Shown here: positions 52,829-61,125 of the stretch, one piece after another
Position numbering within the stretch: the stretch's first letter is position 1
How the letters are laid out: every line of letters starts with the position of its first letter
Assembly (NCBI GenBank): GCA_024343425.1
Contig: BRLC01000019.1
Coordinates: 62,001 to 126,000 of the forward strand
Source of the DNA: Rhizobiaceae bacterium MnEN-MB40S
Lineage (GTDB): Bacteria; Pseudomonadota; Alphaproteobacteria; Rhizobiales; Rhizobiaceae
DNA: 64,000 nt
Direction: 5' to 3'
Notes under the pieces: generated by a model
What the model was told of the DNA's origin: nothing
Database searches by the model: none
The model's input: the letters and a program-made list of their open reading frames with translations, nothing else
Translations under genes and position numbers: made by a program

Positions 52829-55774
52829 ATGTCTACATATCAATGGGATGAGCATATTATCGAACCCGACGACGGGGGTCGCCTGAAGAAGTGGTGGTCC
52901 TGGGACGCAGGGCAGGACATGGAGTTCCGCAGTAAAGGAACCTACCAGATGACCGACACCTACTTCGAAAACAATTGGGACGTCAGCTCCGGCGGCTTCA
53001 TGTCATTCCTCAAAAAGCACGAGGCTTACTCCACAATCATCGGGACTGACGGCAACGACGTCATCCACGGGAATGACGACTATTCCAAAACGTATTCGGT
53101 CAGCACCGGCGGCAACGCCACGAACAAATACACCATCAGCTACGGCGGCATTGCAGACACAATTTACGGTGGCGCAGGCAACGATATCATTTACGGCTAC
53201 GGTGGAGACGACCGGCTGGAAGGCGGGTCGGGCGACGACTTCCTTCATGGCGGCGCCGGCGCCGACATCCTGATTGGGGGAACAGGCAATGACTGGCTCG
53301 TTACCGGCAGTCTGAAGAACAATGAGGGCGACACGCTGACCGGCGGCGAGGGTTTCGACACCTTCGTCATCGGGGAGATCGAACAATCCGTCTATGAGGC
53401 GTTCGATTGGGGGAACTGGAGCAAGGATCTGACCAAGGGTCTGTTCACGGATGTCAGCGATCTGGCCTTCGTCGTCGGGAACGGCAGCAAGGTGCTCAAG
53501 GAAATCACGCCCATGATCCTTGATTTCATCAATGCCTATGAGGCAGCCGGAAAAGACAAGACAACACCGCCACCTTCCGCAGCCTTCGTCGAGATCACCG
53601 ATTTCGATCCGACGCGGGACGTTATCATCTTCCCGCTGGACGGAAGCTCCAAGCAGGGCATATTCCTGTCCGAGGACTACAATTTCGTCAGCGATTTCAG
53701 TTTTACGCAGGACCTCGAGGACACCGCCGACAAGATCTTGACGGTCAAGTTCGATGAACTCGCCGAGGAACTGGGACTTGGATCGAGCCTGGACGAGGCC
53801 GAAAAGGCGGCCTTCATCGAGGCGTTGAAACAGAACGCGATCCTGATCCGGCCGGACGGCGCCTATATGGGCATCAACGGAACGAAACCGATTGAAGGCG
53901 TCGATCTGGACAAGCTGGCGCAACTCGGAGAAGGCTCGTTTCTGATCCTCGGCGCCCATGGCGGCTTCACCGTCGAAGGCACGGTGTCCGACGATCTCGT
54001 CCTCGGAACGCAATATAGCGATGTGCTCTACGGCTATACGCCCGACTGGTACACGGCCGACGATGACGGCAACGACACGCTTCACGGCTTCGGCGGCGAC
54101 GATCTCTTCCTGGCAGGCGGCGGCAGGAACAAGCTCTATGGCGGAGACGGCAACGACACTGCTTCCTACGTCAGCGCCAATCGCGGCATTACCGTCGACA
54201 TGACGGAAACCTATTACGACGCCAATGGCGACGAGTATTACGAGGTCGTCAACGGCCACGCTTACAAGGACCAGATAGACGGTGTTTTAAAGGAGGTGAT
54301 CGGCGTCGACCGCAATTACAGTATCGAGAGCATTCGCGGCACCGAGTTCGACGACGACATCCGCGGAGACGCGAATTCGAACACCCTGATGGGCGGCGGC
54401 GGCGACGACTACCTGTTCGGCGACGACGGGGCGGACATACTGGCCGGTGGCGAAGGCGACGACACGCTGGAAGGCGGCCAAGGCCGTGACCTGTTCGTTC
54501 TGGACGGCGGCGAAAACACGATCGTCGACTTTGAACCCGGCGAAGACCTCATCGAGATCGATTACGAAGCCTATGGAATTACCGGTCGCGACGACCTCGT
54601 CTATGTCGGACCGGACGCCGACGGAAACGGCTATCTGCAGATCGCCGCGACCGGCGAAACCATCGCCATCCTGCAGAACATGACGGGCAAGACCTTCTCC
54701 ATGGAGGTGGACATTCCAGAAAAGCTGTTCGCCGACGACGACAACGCAAGCAGCCTGACGGGAAGCGATTCGGCAAACTGGCTCTACGCCGGCAGAAGCG
54801 GCTTCACCAACCTCACCGGCGGCGACGGCGTCGACACTTTCATTTTGCGCGGCGGCTATGAACACTGGATCATGGATTTCTCGATCGCCGAAGGCGAAGT
54901 CATCCATATCTCGGCAGACACCTACGGTCTTTCCGGGTTCGACGACCTCGTCATCCAGCAGTTCGGCGCGAACCGCTTTTTCATTTTCGACGCCGAAGGA
55001 AACCCCATAACGCTGATCTCCGTTCAGGGATCTCAGGCCACGGCTGAAGACCTGATGGGTCAGATCTATCTCGACGGGGTCCGCTACAATGACGATGCTG
55101 CCGATTCAGTAGAGGCAGGACCAAAGCATGCGCTCAACATCTACGGCGTCGATGTTGAAAAGACCTACGCCGGCTATCAGTTCGACCCGGATCTCGACCG
55201 TGAAGAAGCCATGGCCCGGTGGGCGGAGTCCGGCGACGACGTCATGACGGGTTCGTCGGCCGACGAACTCTTCGTTCCCGGAGCGGGCAACAACACGATC
55301 GACGGCGGCGAAGGCAACAACACGATCACCTATGCGGACAGCACAGAGGGCGTCACCGTCTGGCTCGGCATGGCGGCCTACACCGATTCCAGAAGCGCCT
55401 CCGACGCGTTGAAGAACATCCAGAACTATATCGGCAGCGATTTCGACGACCGGATCTGGGGCAGCGACCAGGACAACATCATCGTGTCGGGCGCCGGAAA
55501 CGACTGGCTGAAAGGCGACGGCGGCGTCGATACGTTCTACCTCAATGGCGGCAGCAACGAGATCGCGGACCTCTGCATCGTCGACGGTGAAACGATCCAC
55601 ATCTCGATGGATGTCTACGGCGTCGACAGTCTCGACGACCTCGAGATCGTCTTCAAGGACGGATCGGACACCAATTTCTACGTGCAAATCGCCGGTTCGT
55701 CTTTCGTGATCGCCGACATCACCCAGGTCGGCAACGCCAACTTCAAGATCCAGGATTTCGTGGAACTCTACTGA
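52829..55774 (+). CDS. RTX-repeat secreted protein, copy 1 (981 aa)
   Basis: The start at 52829 gives MSTYQWDEHIIEPDDGG, equal in length and start to its downstream paralogue; an earlier in-frame ATG at 52802 is less likely. Calcium-binding nonapeptide blocks occur near residues 110-160 (GGAGNDIIYGYGGDD), 395-450 and 525-555. A module of the type DxFxLxGGxNxIxDF...DDLxI recurs at about residues 552, 669 and 900, the last ending the protein in the type I secretion signal KIQDFVELY. There is no Sec signal and no recognised protease, lipase or adhesin domain. It is probably exported by the divergent ABC system; its function is unknown. Confidence 0.9.
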   Translation: MSTYQWDEHIIEPDDGGRLKKWWSWDAGQDMEFRSKGTYQMTDTYFENNWDVSSGGFMSFLKKHEAYSTIIGTDGNDVIHGNDDYSKTYSVSTGGNATNKYTISYGGIADTIYGGAGNDIIYGYGGDDRLEGGSGDDFLHGGAGADILIGGTGNDWLVTGSLKNNEGDTLTGGEGFDTFVIGEIEQSVYEAFDWGNWSKDLTKGLFTDVSDLAFVVGNGSKVLKEITPMILDFINAYEAAGKDKTTPPPSAAFVEITDFDPTRDVIIFPLDGSSKQGIFLSEDYNFVSDFSFTQDLEDTADKILTVKFDELAEELGLGSSLDEAEKAAFIEALKQNAILIRPDGAYMGINGTKPIEGVDLDKLAQLGEGSFLILGAHGGFTVEGTVSDDLVLGTQYSDVLYGYTPDWYTADDDGNDTLHGFGGDDLFLAGGGRNKLYGGDGNDTASYVSANRGITVDMTETYYDANGDEYYEVVNGHAYKDQIDGVLKEVIGVDRNYSIESIRGTEFDDDIRGDANSNTLMGGGGDDYLFGDDGADILAGGEGDDTLEGGQGRDLFVLDGGENTIVDFEPGEDLIEIDYEAYGITGRDDLVYVGPDADGNGYLQIAATGETIAILQNMTGKTFSMEVDIPEKLFADDDNASSLTGSDSANWLYAGRSGFTNLTGGDGVDTFILRGGYEHWIMDFSIAEGEVIHISADTYGLSGFDDLVIQQFGANRFFIFDAEGNPITLISVQGSQATAEDLMGQIYLDGVRYNDDAADSVEAGPKHALNIYGVDVEKTYAGYQFDPDLDREEAMARWAESGDDVMTGSSADELFVPGAGNNTIDGGEGNNTITYADSTEGVTVWLGMAAYTDSRSASDALKNIQNYIGSDFDDRIWGSDQDNIIVSGAGNDWLKGDGGVDTFYLNGGSNEIADLCIVDGETIHISMDVYGVDSLDDLEIVFKDGSDTNFYVQIAGSSFVIADITQVGNANFKIQDFVELY

Positions 55775-55787
55775 CCGGCAATCAGGA

Positions 55788-55800
55788 GGCCGAAGCGGCC
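55788..55800 (+). terminator. Weak stem-loop between RTX genes
   Basis: GGCCG-AAG-CGGCC lies 14 bp after the first RTX stop and is followed by AATATTTACTTTAATAATT. It could attenuate transcription into the second RTX gene rather than stop it, since the second gene has only a 78-bp leader with its own AGGAGG site. Confidence 0.35.
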
Positions 55801-55852
55801 GAATATTTACTTTAATAATTGCAAGGGCGCAGCAGCCCAGGAGGACAGGATT

Positions 55853-58798
55853 ATGTCTGCCTATGAATGGGATGAACATCTGATCGAACCCGATGACGGC
55901 GGCAGGATCAGCACCTGGACGTCATTGGAACTGGGGCGAAGCTTCCAGTTCACCAGCACCGGCACGCACCAGATGACCGATACCTATTATGACAACAGCT
56001 GGAACGTTGTCCCTGGCGGAACTTTGTCGTTCACCACGAGGCATTACGCCCATTCCACCATCATCGGAACCGACGGCGACGATGTGATCCACGGCAACGA
56101 CGATTACTCCAAGGAGTATTCGATCACCTACGGCCCCGGAAACACAAATACGGTCACCATCAGGCATGACGCCATTGGCGACACAATATATGGCGGCGCT
56201 GGCGACGACATCATCTACGGTTACGGTGGAGACGACCGGCTGGAAGGCGGGTCGGGCGACGACTTCCTTCATGGCGGCGCCGGCGCCGACATCCTGATCG
56301 GGGGCACAGGCAATGACTGGCTGGTTACCGGCAGTCTGAAGAACAATGAGGGCGACACGCTGACCGGCGGCGAGGGTTTCGACACCTTCGTCATCGGAGA
56401 GATCGAACAATCCGTCTACAAGGCGTTCGATTGGGGAGAACAGACTTCCGAATTAATGAGCGGCCTGTTCTCCGACATGATCGATTTGGGTGTGGACCTG
56501 GGGATCGGAGACGGCGGAGAACCGCTGAAGGAAATGGCGATGAGGATTGTTGAATTCATCGAAGCCTGTTCGTCCGCAAAAGGCGAAACGACGGCGCCGC
56601 CTTCCGCAGCCTTCGTCGAAATCACCGATTTCGATCCGACGCGGGACGTTATCATCTTCCCGCTCGATGGAAGCTCCAAGCAGGGCATATTCCTGTCCGA
56701 GGACTACAATTTCGTTAGCGATTTCAGTTTCACGCAGGACCTCGAAAACACCGCCGACAAGATCTTGACGGTCAAGTTTGATGAACTCGCCGAGGAACTG
56801 GGGCTTGGATCGAGCCTGGACGAGGCCGAAAAGGCGGCCTTCATCGAGGCGCTGAAGCAGAACGCTATCCTGATCCGGCCGGACGGAGCCTATCTGGGGA
56901 TAAACGGCTCGAAGAAGATCGAAGGCGTGGATCTGGACAAGCTGGCAGAACTGGGAGACGGTTCGTATCTCATTCTCGGCGCCCATGGCGGCTTCACCGT
57001 CGAAGGCACGGTGTCCTACGACCTCGTTCTCGGAACCCAGTATGGCGACGTGCTCTACGGCTTTACGCCGGACGGCTACACCGCCAGCGACGACGGCAGC
57101 GACACGCTGCACGGTTTCGGCGGTGACGACGTGTTTTATGGCGGCGGCGGCAACAACTTTCTCTACGGAGGAGAAGGAAGCGACACCGCCTCCTATGCCA
57201 CCGCCAATCGCGGCATTACCGCCGACATGACGATCACCTATACGGACAGCAACGGAGAACTGTACTACGAGGTCGTCAACGGCCACGCCTACAGCGAACA
57301 GATTGACGGCGTTGTACGAGAAGTGATCGGCGTCGACCGCAACTACAGCATCGAGAACATCCGCGGCACGGAATACGACGACGATATCCGCGGCGACGAG
57401 CAGTCGAACACGCTCATGGGCGGCGACGGCGACGACACCCTCTACGGAGCCGGAGGCGCCGATGTGCTTGTCGGCGGGGCTGGCGACGACACGCTGGAAG
57501 GCGGCGAAGGACGCGACCTGTTCATCCTGGACGGCGGCGAGAACACCATCGTCGATTTCGAACCTGGCGACGACCATATCGAGGTCGACTACGAAGCCTA
57601 CGGCATTACCGGTCGCGACGACCTCGTCTATGTCGGACCGGACGCCAATGGAAACGGCTATCTGAGGATCGCCGCGACCGGCGAGACCATCGCCGTCCTG
57701 CAAAACATGAAAGGCAAGACTTTCTCCATCGAAGCGGACATCCCAACCAAGTTATTTGCCAATGACGACAAGGGCGACACTGTGACAGGAGACGATTCAG
57801 CCAACTGGCTCTATGCGGGCAGGAGCGGCTACAGCAACCTCGTCGGCGCAGAGGGCGCCGACAGCTTCCTGCTGCGCGGCGGCTACGAACACTGGATCAT
57901 GGATTTCTCGATTACTGAGGGAGAAGTGATCCATATCTCCGGCGACGCATACGGACTTTCCGGGTTCGACGATCTCGTCATTGAGCAGGTCGGCGGCAAC
58001 CGGTTCTTCATATTCGACGGCCAGACCGGAAACGTCATCACCCTGGTCACCGTCCAGGAGGACTACTGGACCATCGATGAGCTTCTGCAGCGGATCACGA
58101 TCGACGGAGAAGGCGTGGACGGATCCGTCACGGCCGGCGACGGCGTCGTGAACCCTTACGGGATGTTCGGGATCGATGTCGGCAAGATCCACGAAGGTTA
58201 TGACTTCGACCCGGACCTCTGCCAAAAAGACGCCATGGCCCGGTGGGCGGAGTCCGGCGACGACGTCATGACGGGCTCGGCGGCCAACGAGCTCTACGCG
58301 CCGGGAGCGGGAAACAACACGATCGACGGCGGCGAAGGCAACAACACGGTTACCTATGCGGATAGCGCCGAAGGCGTCACCATATGGCTCGGCATGGCGG
58401 CCTACACGGATTCCAGAAGCGCCTCCGACGCGTTGAACAATATCCAGAACTATATCGGCAGCGATTTCGATGACCGGATCTGGGGCAGCGACCAGGACAA
58501 TATCATCGTGTCGGGCGCAGGAGACGACTGGCTGAAAGGCGATGGCGGCGTCGACACGTTCTACCTCAATGGCGGCAGCAACGAGATCGCCGATTTCTGC
58601 ATCGTTGACGGTGAAATGATCCACATTTCGAAGAACATCTACAAGATCAACAGTCTCGACGACCTCGAGATCGTCTTCAAGGACGGATCTGACACCGACT
58701 TCTATGTGCAAATCGCCAAGTCATGCTTCGTCATCGCCGACATCACCCAGATCGGCAACGCCGATTTCAAGATCGAGGATGTCGTGGAACTGTATTGA
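55853..58798 (+). CDS. RTX-repeat secreted protein, copy 2 (981 aa)
   Basis: This tandem paralogue has the same length and architecture as copy 1, starting MSAYEWDEHLIEPDDGG after CCCAGGAGGACAGG. RTX blocks, the three internal DxFxLxGG modules and a C-terminal signal (KIEDVVELY) are all retained. Some stretches are nearly identical to copy 1, while residues about 184-251 differ strongly. It should be secreted through the same system. No catalytic motif is recognised. A structural, adhesive or toxin-like role is possible; nothing decides between them. Confidence 0.9.
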   Translation: MSAYEWDEHLIEPDDGGRISTWTSLELGRSFQFTSTGTHQMTDTYYDNSWNVVPGGTLSFTTRHYAHSTIIGTDGDDVIHGNDDYSKEYSITYGPGNTNTVTIRHDAIGDTIYGGAGDDIIYGYGGDDRLEGGSGDDFLHGGAGADILIGGTGNDWLVTGSLKNNEGDTLTGGEGFDTFVIGEIEQSVYKAFDWGEQTSELMSGLFSDMIDLGVDLGIGDGGEPLKEMAMRIVEFIEACSSAKGETTAPPSAAFVEITDFDPTRDVIIFPLDGSSKQGIFLSEDYNFVSDFSFTQDLENTADKILTVKFDELAEELGLGSSLDEAEKAAFIEALKQNAILIRPDGAYLGINGSKKIEGVDLDKLAELGDGSYLILGAHGGFTVEGTVSYDLVLGTQYGDVLYGFTPDGYTASDDGSDTLHGFGGDDVFYGGGGNNFLYGGEGSDTASYATANRGITADMTITYTDSNGELYYEVVNGHAYSEQIDGVVREVIGVDRNYSIENIRGTEYDDDIRGDEQSNTLMGGDGDDTLYGAGGADVLVGGAGDDTLEGGEGRDLFILDGGENTIVDFEPGDDHIEVDYEAYGITGRDDLVYVGPDANGNGYLRIAATGETIAVLQNMKGKTFSIEADIPTKLFANDDKGDTVTGDDSANWLYAGRSGYSNLVGAEGADSFLLRGGYEHWIMDFSITEGEVIHISGDAYGLSGFDDLVIEQVGGNRFFIFDGQTGNVITLVTVQEDYWTIDELLQRITIDGEGVDGSVTAGDGVVNPYGMFGIDVGKIHEGYDFDPDLCQKDAMARWAESGDDVMTGSAANELYAPGAGNNTIDGGEGNNTVTYADSAEGVTIWLGMAAYTDSRSASDALNNIQNYIGSDFDDRIWGSDQDNIIVSGAGDDWLKGDGGVDTFYLNGGSNEIADFCIVDGEMIHISKNIYKINSLDDLEIVFKDGSDTDFYVQIAKSCFVIADITQIGNADFKIEDVVELY

Positions 58799-58823
58799 GA
58801 AAGGCCGCTTGCGAAACGCCGGA

Positions 58824-59294
58824 CTATTCGATTTCCAGGGCATCGAGTTTGACGCCCGCTTCCCTGAGCATGATTTCGGAAACGTCGAAACTGTGATCAA
58901 GCGCCCCGTCGAACTGCGGTTTGGCGGGGCAACATACGCGGGAAATGCCGGACTGGATGATGGACCGGGCGCAGTCAGAACAGGGAAACCGGTTCACATA
59001 GATCGTGCAGCCATCGACAGGCGTGCCTGCTCTCGCCGCATTGTAGATGGCGTTGCGCTCCGCGTGTTCGAACCAGAAGAACTTTTCGCCGCTGGGGCGA
59101 TCGAAGCGGCTGTCGTCATCGGCCTTCACGCCGCGCGGCAAGCCATTATATCCGGTCGACCGGATTTCGAGAGCAGGCCCGACAATGACTGCGCCAACCT
59201 TGAAGTCGCGGTCTTCGGTCCACTGTGAAATGTGATTGCTGAGGGCGAGAAACCTCTGGTCCCACAGGCTCTGTTTTTCCGCGCTGACTGCCAC
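58824..59294 (-). CDS. dCMP/cytidine deaminase-family protein
   Basis: The 156-aa protein has the zinc-dependent deaminase motif: His77-Ala-Glu79 in FEHAERNAIY and PC-SD-C at Cys105/Cys108 in RFPCSDCARSI. The spacing and STGYNGLPRGVKADD fit deoxycytidylate deaminases, which make dUMP from dCMP. I prefer the GTG start at 59294, with CGGAG upstream; longer starts add unlike sequence. It is convergent with the second RTX gene, 25 bp away. Confidence 0.85.
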   Translation of the reverse strand: MAVSAEKQSLWDQRFLALSNHISQWTEDRDFKVGAVIVGPALEIRSTGYNGLPRGVKADDDSRFDRPSGEKFFWFEHAERNAIYNAARAGTPVDGCTIYVNRFPCSDCARSIIQSGISRVCCPAKPQFDGALDHSFDVSEIMLREAGVKLDALEIE

Positions 59295-59366
59295 GTATGA
59301 CTCCGACTGTAATTGGAAACCGGACCATACGGACCCGATCGCGGAAGCGCAATCTGCCGGAATCAA

Positions 59367-59392
59367 AACGGCCCGGAAATTTCCGGGCCGTT
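59367..59392 (-). terminator. Rho-independent terminator behind the PLDc_N gene
   Basis: AACGGCCCGGAAA and TTTCCGGGCCGTT are perfect 13-bp arms with no extra loop sequence. Read on the - strand the stem is followed by TTTTGATT, 20 bp after the stop of the small membrane-protein gene. Confidence 0.75.
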
Positions 59393-59411
59393 CAATGAGT
59401 TATACCTATCC

Positions 59412-59597
59412 TCAGACCGTCACGCTTCCGGGCGCCTTCGGGCCGGCGATCAGCCAGACGATGAAGCCGATGATCGGGAAGATGATGATGCCAAGTATCC
59501 ACAGCACCTTGGCGACGGTGGTCGCATTGCTCTGGATGACCTTGATGATCGCATAGATGTCGAGAATGAAGATCAGAATGCCGAACAGAAATTCCAT
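59412..59597 (-). CDS. Small PLDc_N-domain membrane protein
   Basis: The 61-aa protein has two hydrophobic helices and the pattern of the phospholipase D nuclease N-terminal (PLDc_N) domain: ILDIYAIIKVIQSN, VLWILGIIIFPIIGFIVWLIAG. Stand-alone PLDc_N proteins are common small inner-membrane proteins without a known activity. A terminator follows it. Confidence 0.85.
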   Translation of the reverse strand: MEFLFGILIFILDIYAIIKVIQSNATTVAKVLWILGIIIFPIIGFIVWLIAGPKAPGSVTV

Positions 59598-59639
59598 TGA
59601 TCGCTCCGTTAGTGTTAGCCGCTGACAGAAATCAAACCG

Positions 59640-59792
59640 TCAGGCGCGGTAGAAGTTCCGAAATTTTGCGTGACGGGCCGCAAAACGCGCCCGCGCCTCG
59701 TCTTCTTCACGCATTTTCATGATCGCCGCGCTCATCGTGCCGAGAAACATCCCGGCGACAAGAATTGCGAGTAAACTCAATGCAGTAACCAT
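59640..59792 (-). CDS. Small hypothetical membrane protein (50 aa)
   Basis: A 50-codon frame starts at an ATG preceded by GGAGATAGAG. It has one N-terminal membrane helix (ALSLLAILVAGMFLGTMSAA) and a charged C-terminal tail (MREEDEARARFAARHAKFRN). The family is not recognised. It lies between the PLDc_N and PRC-like genes on the same strand, with gaps of 42 and 16 bp, so co-transcription is likely. Confidence 0.6.
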   Translation of the reverse strand: MVTALSLLAILVAGMFLGTMSAAIMKMREEDEARARFAARHAKFRNFYRA

Positions 59793-59808
59793 CTCTATCT
59801 CCGTTTGC

Positions 59809-60177
59809 TCAGCCCTCGGCCCCGGTCCGCCTTACGCGGTTCCTGGCGACCGGAATGCTTTCGATGTCGGAATGCCGGATGACCACCTGCAGGTCGTCCA
59901 CGCGAAGCACGCGCTCGGCGTCGACGCTGAAGGTCACCTCAACTGTTTCGTCCGTGTGGAACTCGGCGACCTTGATTGTTTCGATTTCGCCCTGCTCATC
60001 GACTGGAGCGTCCAGCACGTATCCAAGCGGGGTTCCCCGTTCAGAAACGACAGTCAATCCAAGAACCGAATCGTTTGCCGGATGCGCGTCGTCGTCGGCC
60101 GCCAATGCGGCCGCCGGCGTCAGCGCGACGCCTGCGAGGATGAACAGTGCTTTCATGGCTTTCAGGTGCGCCATCAT
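59809..60177 (-). CDS. Periplasmic PRC-barrel-like protein
   Basis: The protein of about 122 aa has a signal peptide (MKALFILAGVALTPAAALA) and a small beta-rich domain (VLGLTVVSERGTPLGYVLDA, then VDAERVLRVDDLQVVI) that resembles PRC-barrels. AGGAGG lies 3 nt before the first of two ATGs (60177, 60174), so the second may be used. Its function is unknown; it may sense or bind something in the cell envelope. Confidence 0.65.
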   Translation of the reverse strand: MMAHLKAMKALFILAGVALTPAAALAADDDAHPANDSVLGLTVVSERGTPLGYVLDAPVDEQGEIETIKVAEFHTDETVEVTFSVDAERVLRVDDLQVVIRHSDIESIPVARNRVRRTGAEG

Positions 60178-60331
60178 GAGCCTCCTTTGATGGACTGTTA
60201 ACGCTGATCGCCTGGATAGGTTTCATCACGGATGGACGAAAGGAGAGCGCGACACCGTGGAAAAGCCCGTATTTCGGGAACTTTTCGGTGCTTCGCGGTT
60301 TATCCCGTCACAGCCTGCAAGGAGGTCTGTC

Positions 60332-60511
60332 ATGACGGATATCACTGGAACGGTTGAAAACAAGAAAGCCGTAAAGAGACGGGATCCGTGCGATCCTGAA
60401 TCCATCGAGAACATGTCTCGAATCAAGAGGGCGTCGGGCAACTACTGGCGCATCATGGCGTCGATTGGCGCCGCCTGCGCGGTTCTTGTTGTCTTGATGA
60501 TAATCTTTTAA
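60332..60511 (+). CDS. Small single-span membrane protein (59 aa)
   Basis: The ATG at 60332 follows AAGGAGGTCTGTC. The protein has a polar, basic N-terminal half (ENKKAVKRRDPCDPESIENM) and one C-terminal membrane helix (IMASIGAACAVLVVLMIIF), a tail-anchored layout. I do not recognise a family. A stem-loop follows it. Confidence 0.6.
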   Translation: MTDITGTVENKKAVKRRDPCDPESIENMSRIKRASGNYWRIMASIGAACAVLVVLMIIF

Positions 60512-60524
60512 CGCCCGCGCTATG

Positions 60525-60558
60525 GCGAGCCCCTCGATAGAACTGTCGAGGGGCTCGC
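60525..60558. terminator. Bidirectional stem-loop between convergent genes
   Basis: GCGAGCCCCTCGA and TCGAGGGGCTCGC form perfect 13-bp arms with an 8-nt loop. It lies between the small membrane protein (+) and the DUF992 gene (-), 10 bp from the latter's stop, so it can terminate both. Confidence 0.7.
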
Positions 60559-60567
60559 ATGCTGACG

Positions 60568-61059
60568 TCAGTCAGGGATGTCGGTCAGTTTCAGTTCGCT
60601 GATCGCAAGCGCAAAATTCAGGCCTGTCTGGGCGGACACGCTCACCGGCTGCAGGGCGATGCTCTTCTCAAGCCCGCCGACAAGCACGTTGGCGCCGAGC
60701 CCGGCGCCGACAGTCGCCTCGGCGCTCACGCCGCCATATTCGCCGGCAAGCGCGCCGGGAGGCGTGTTTTCGCCAGTCGGAGCGAAAACGACCCAGCTGA
60801 TCACAGCCTTGTTGGTCTTGCCGATGTCGAGACCGTATTTCGTGATCGCGCCGGCATAGGTGTCGACAGGGCGGCTGCCGTCGATGGACTTGAACGTGCA
60901 GGCAAGTTCCTTTGTCGACTTGAAGATGAAGCCCTCTCCGCCGCTGACGGTGCAGTCCAGGGCGCCGATTTCCACATTGTCCGCCTTCGCAGCTGTCGCG
61001 AGAGGCAGGCCAAGCACTGCTGCGACCGCAGCCGTTTTCATAATATTCGATATGGTCAT
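60568..61059 (-). CDS. DUF992 protein, secreted
   Basis: The 163-aa protein has a signal peptide (MKTAAVAAVLGLPLATAAKA) and the DUF992 pattern IGALDCTVSGGEGFIFKSTK, LACTFKS with two conserved cysteines, and an Ala/Gly-rich C-terminal half. It is a periplasmic or outer-membrane-associated family found in Rhizobiales, with unknown function. GGAG precedes the ATG. Confidence 0.88.
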   Translation of the reverse strand: MTISNIMKTAAVAAVLGLPLATAAKADNVEIGALDCTVSGGEGFIFKSTKELACTFKSIDGSRPVDTYAGAITKYGLDIGKTNKAVISWVVFAPTGENTPPGALAGEYGGVSAEATVGAGLGANVLVGGLEKSIALQPVSVSAQTGLNFALAISELKLTDIPD

Positions 61060-61125
61060 TTTCTACTCCGATATGTGATTTCCGGTTCCCCTCGGGGAAC
61101 CGGCCGATTCGTACGGAACGGACCG

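Noticed and set aside
53003-54259. Long antisense frame of 418 codons opposite the first RTX gene (and similar ones at 56453-57703 and 57797-58711)
   Set aside because: These mirror the biased codon use of the RTX genes; they have no start signals and no protein-like sequence of their own.
59367-59392. Perfect 26-bp palindrome considered as an operator
   Set aside because: Its distance behind a stop codon and the following T run on the - strand fit a terminator better.
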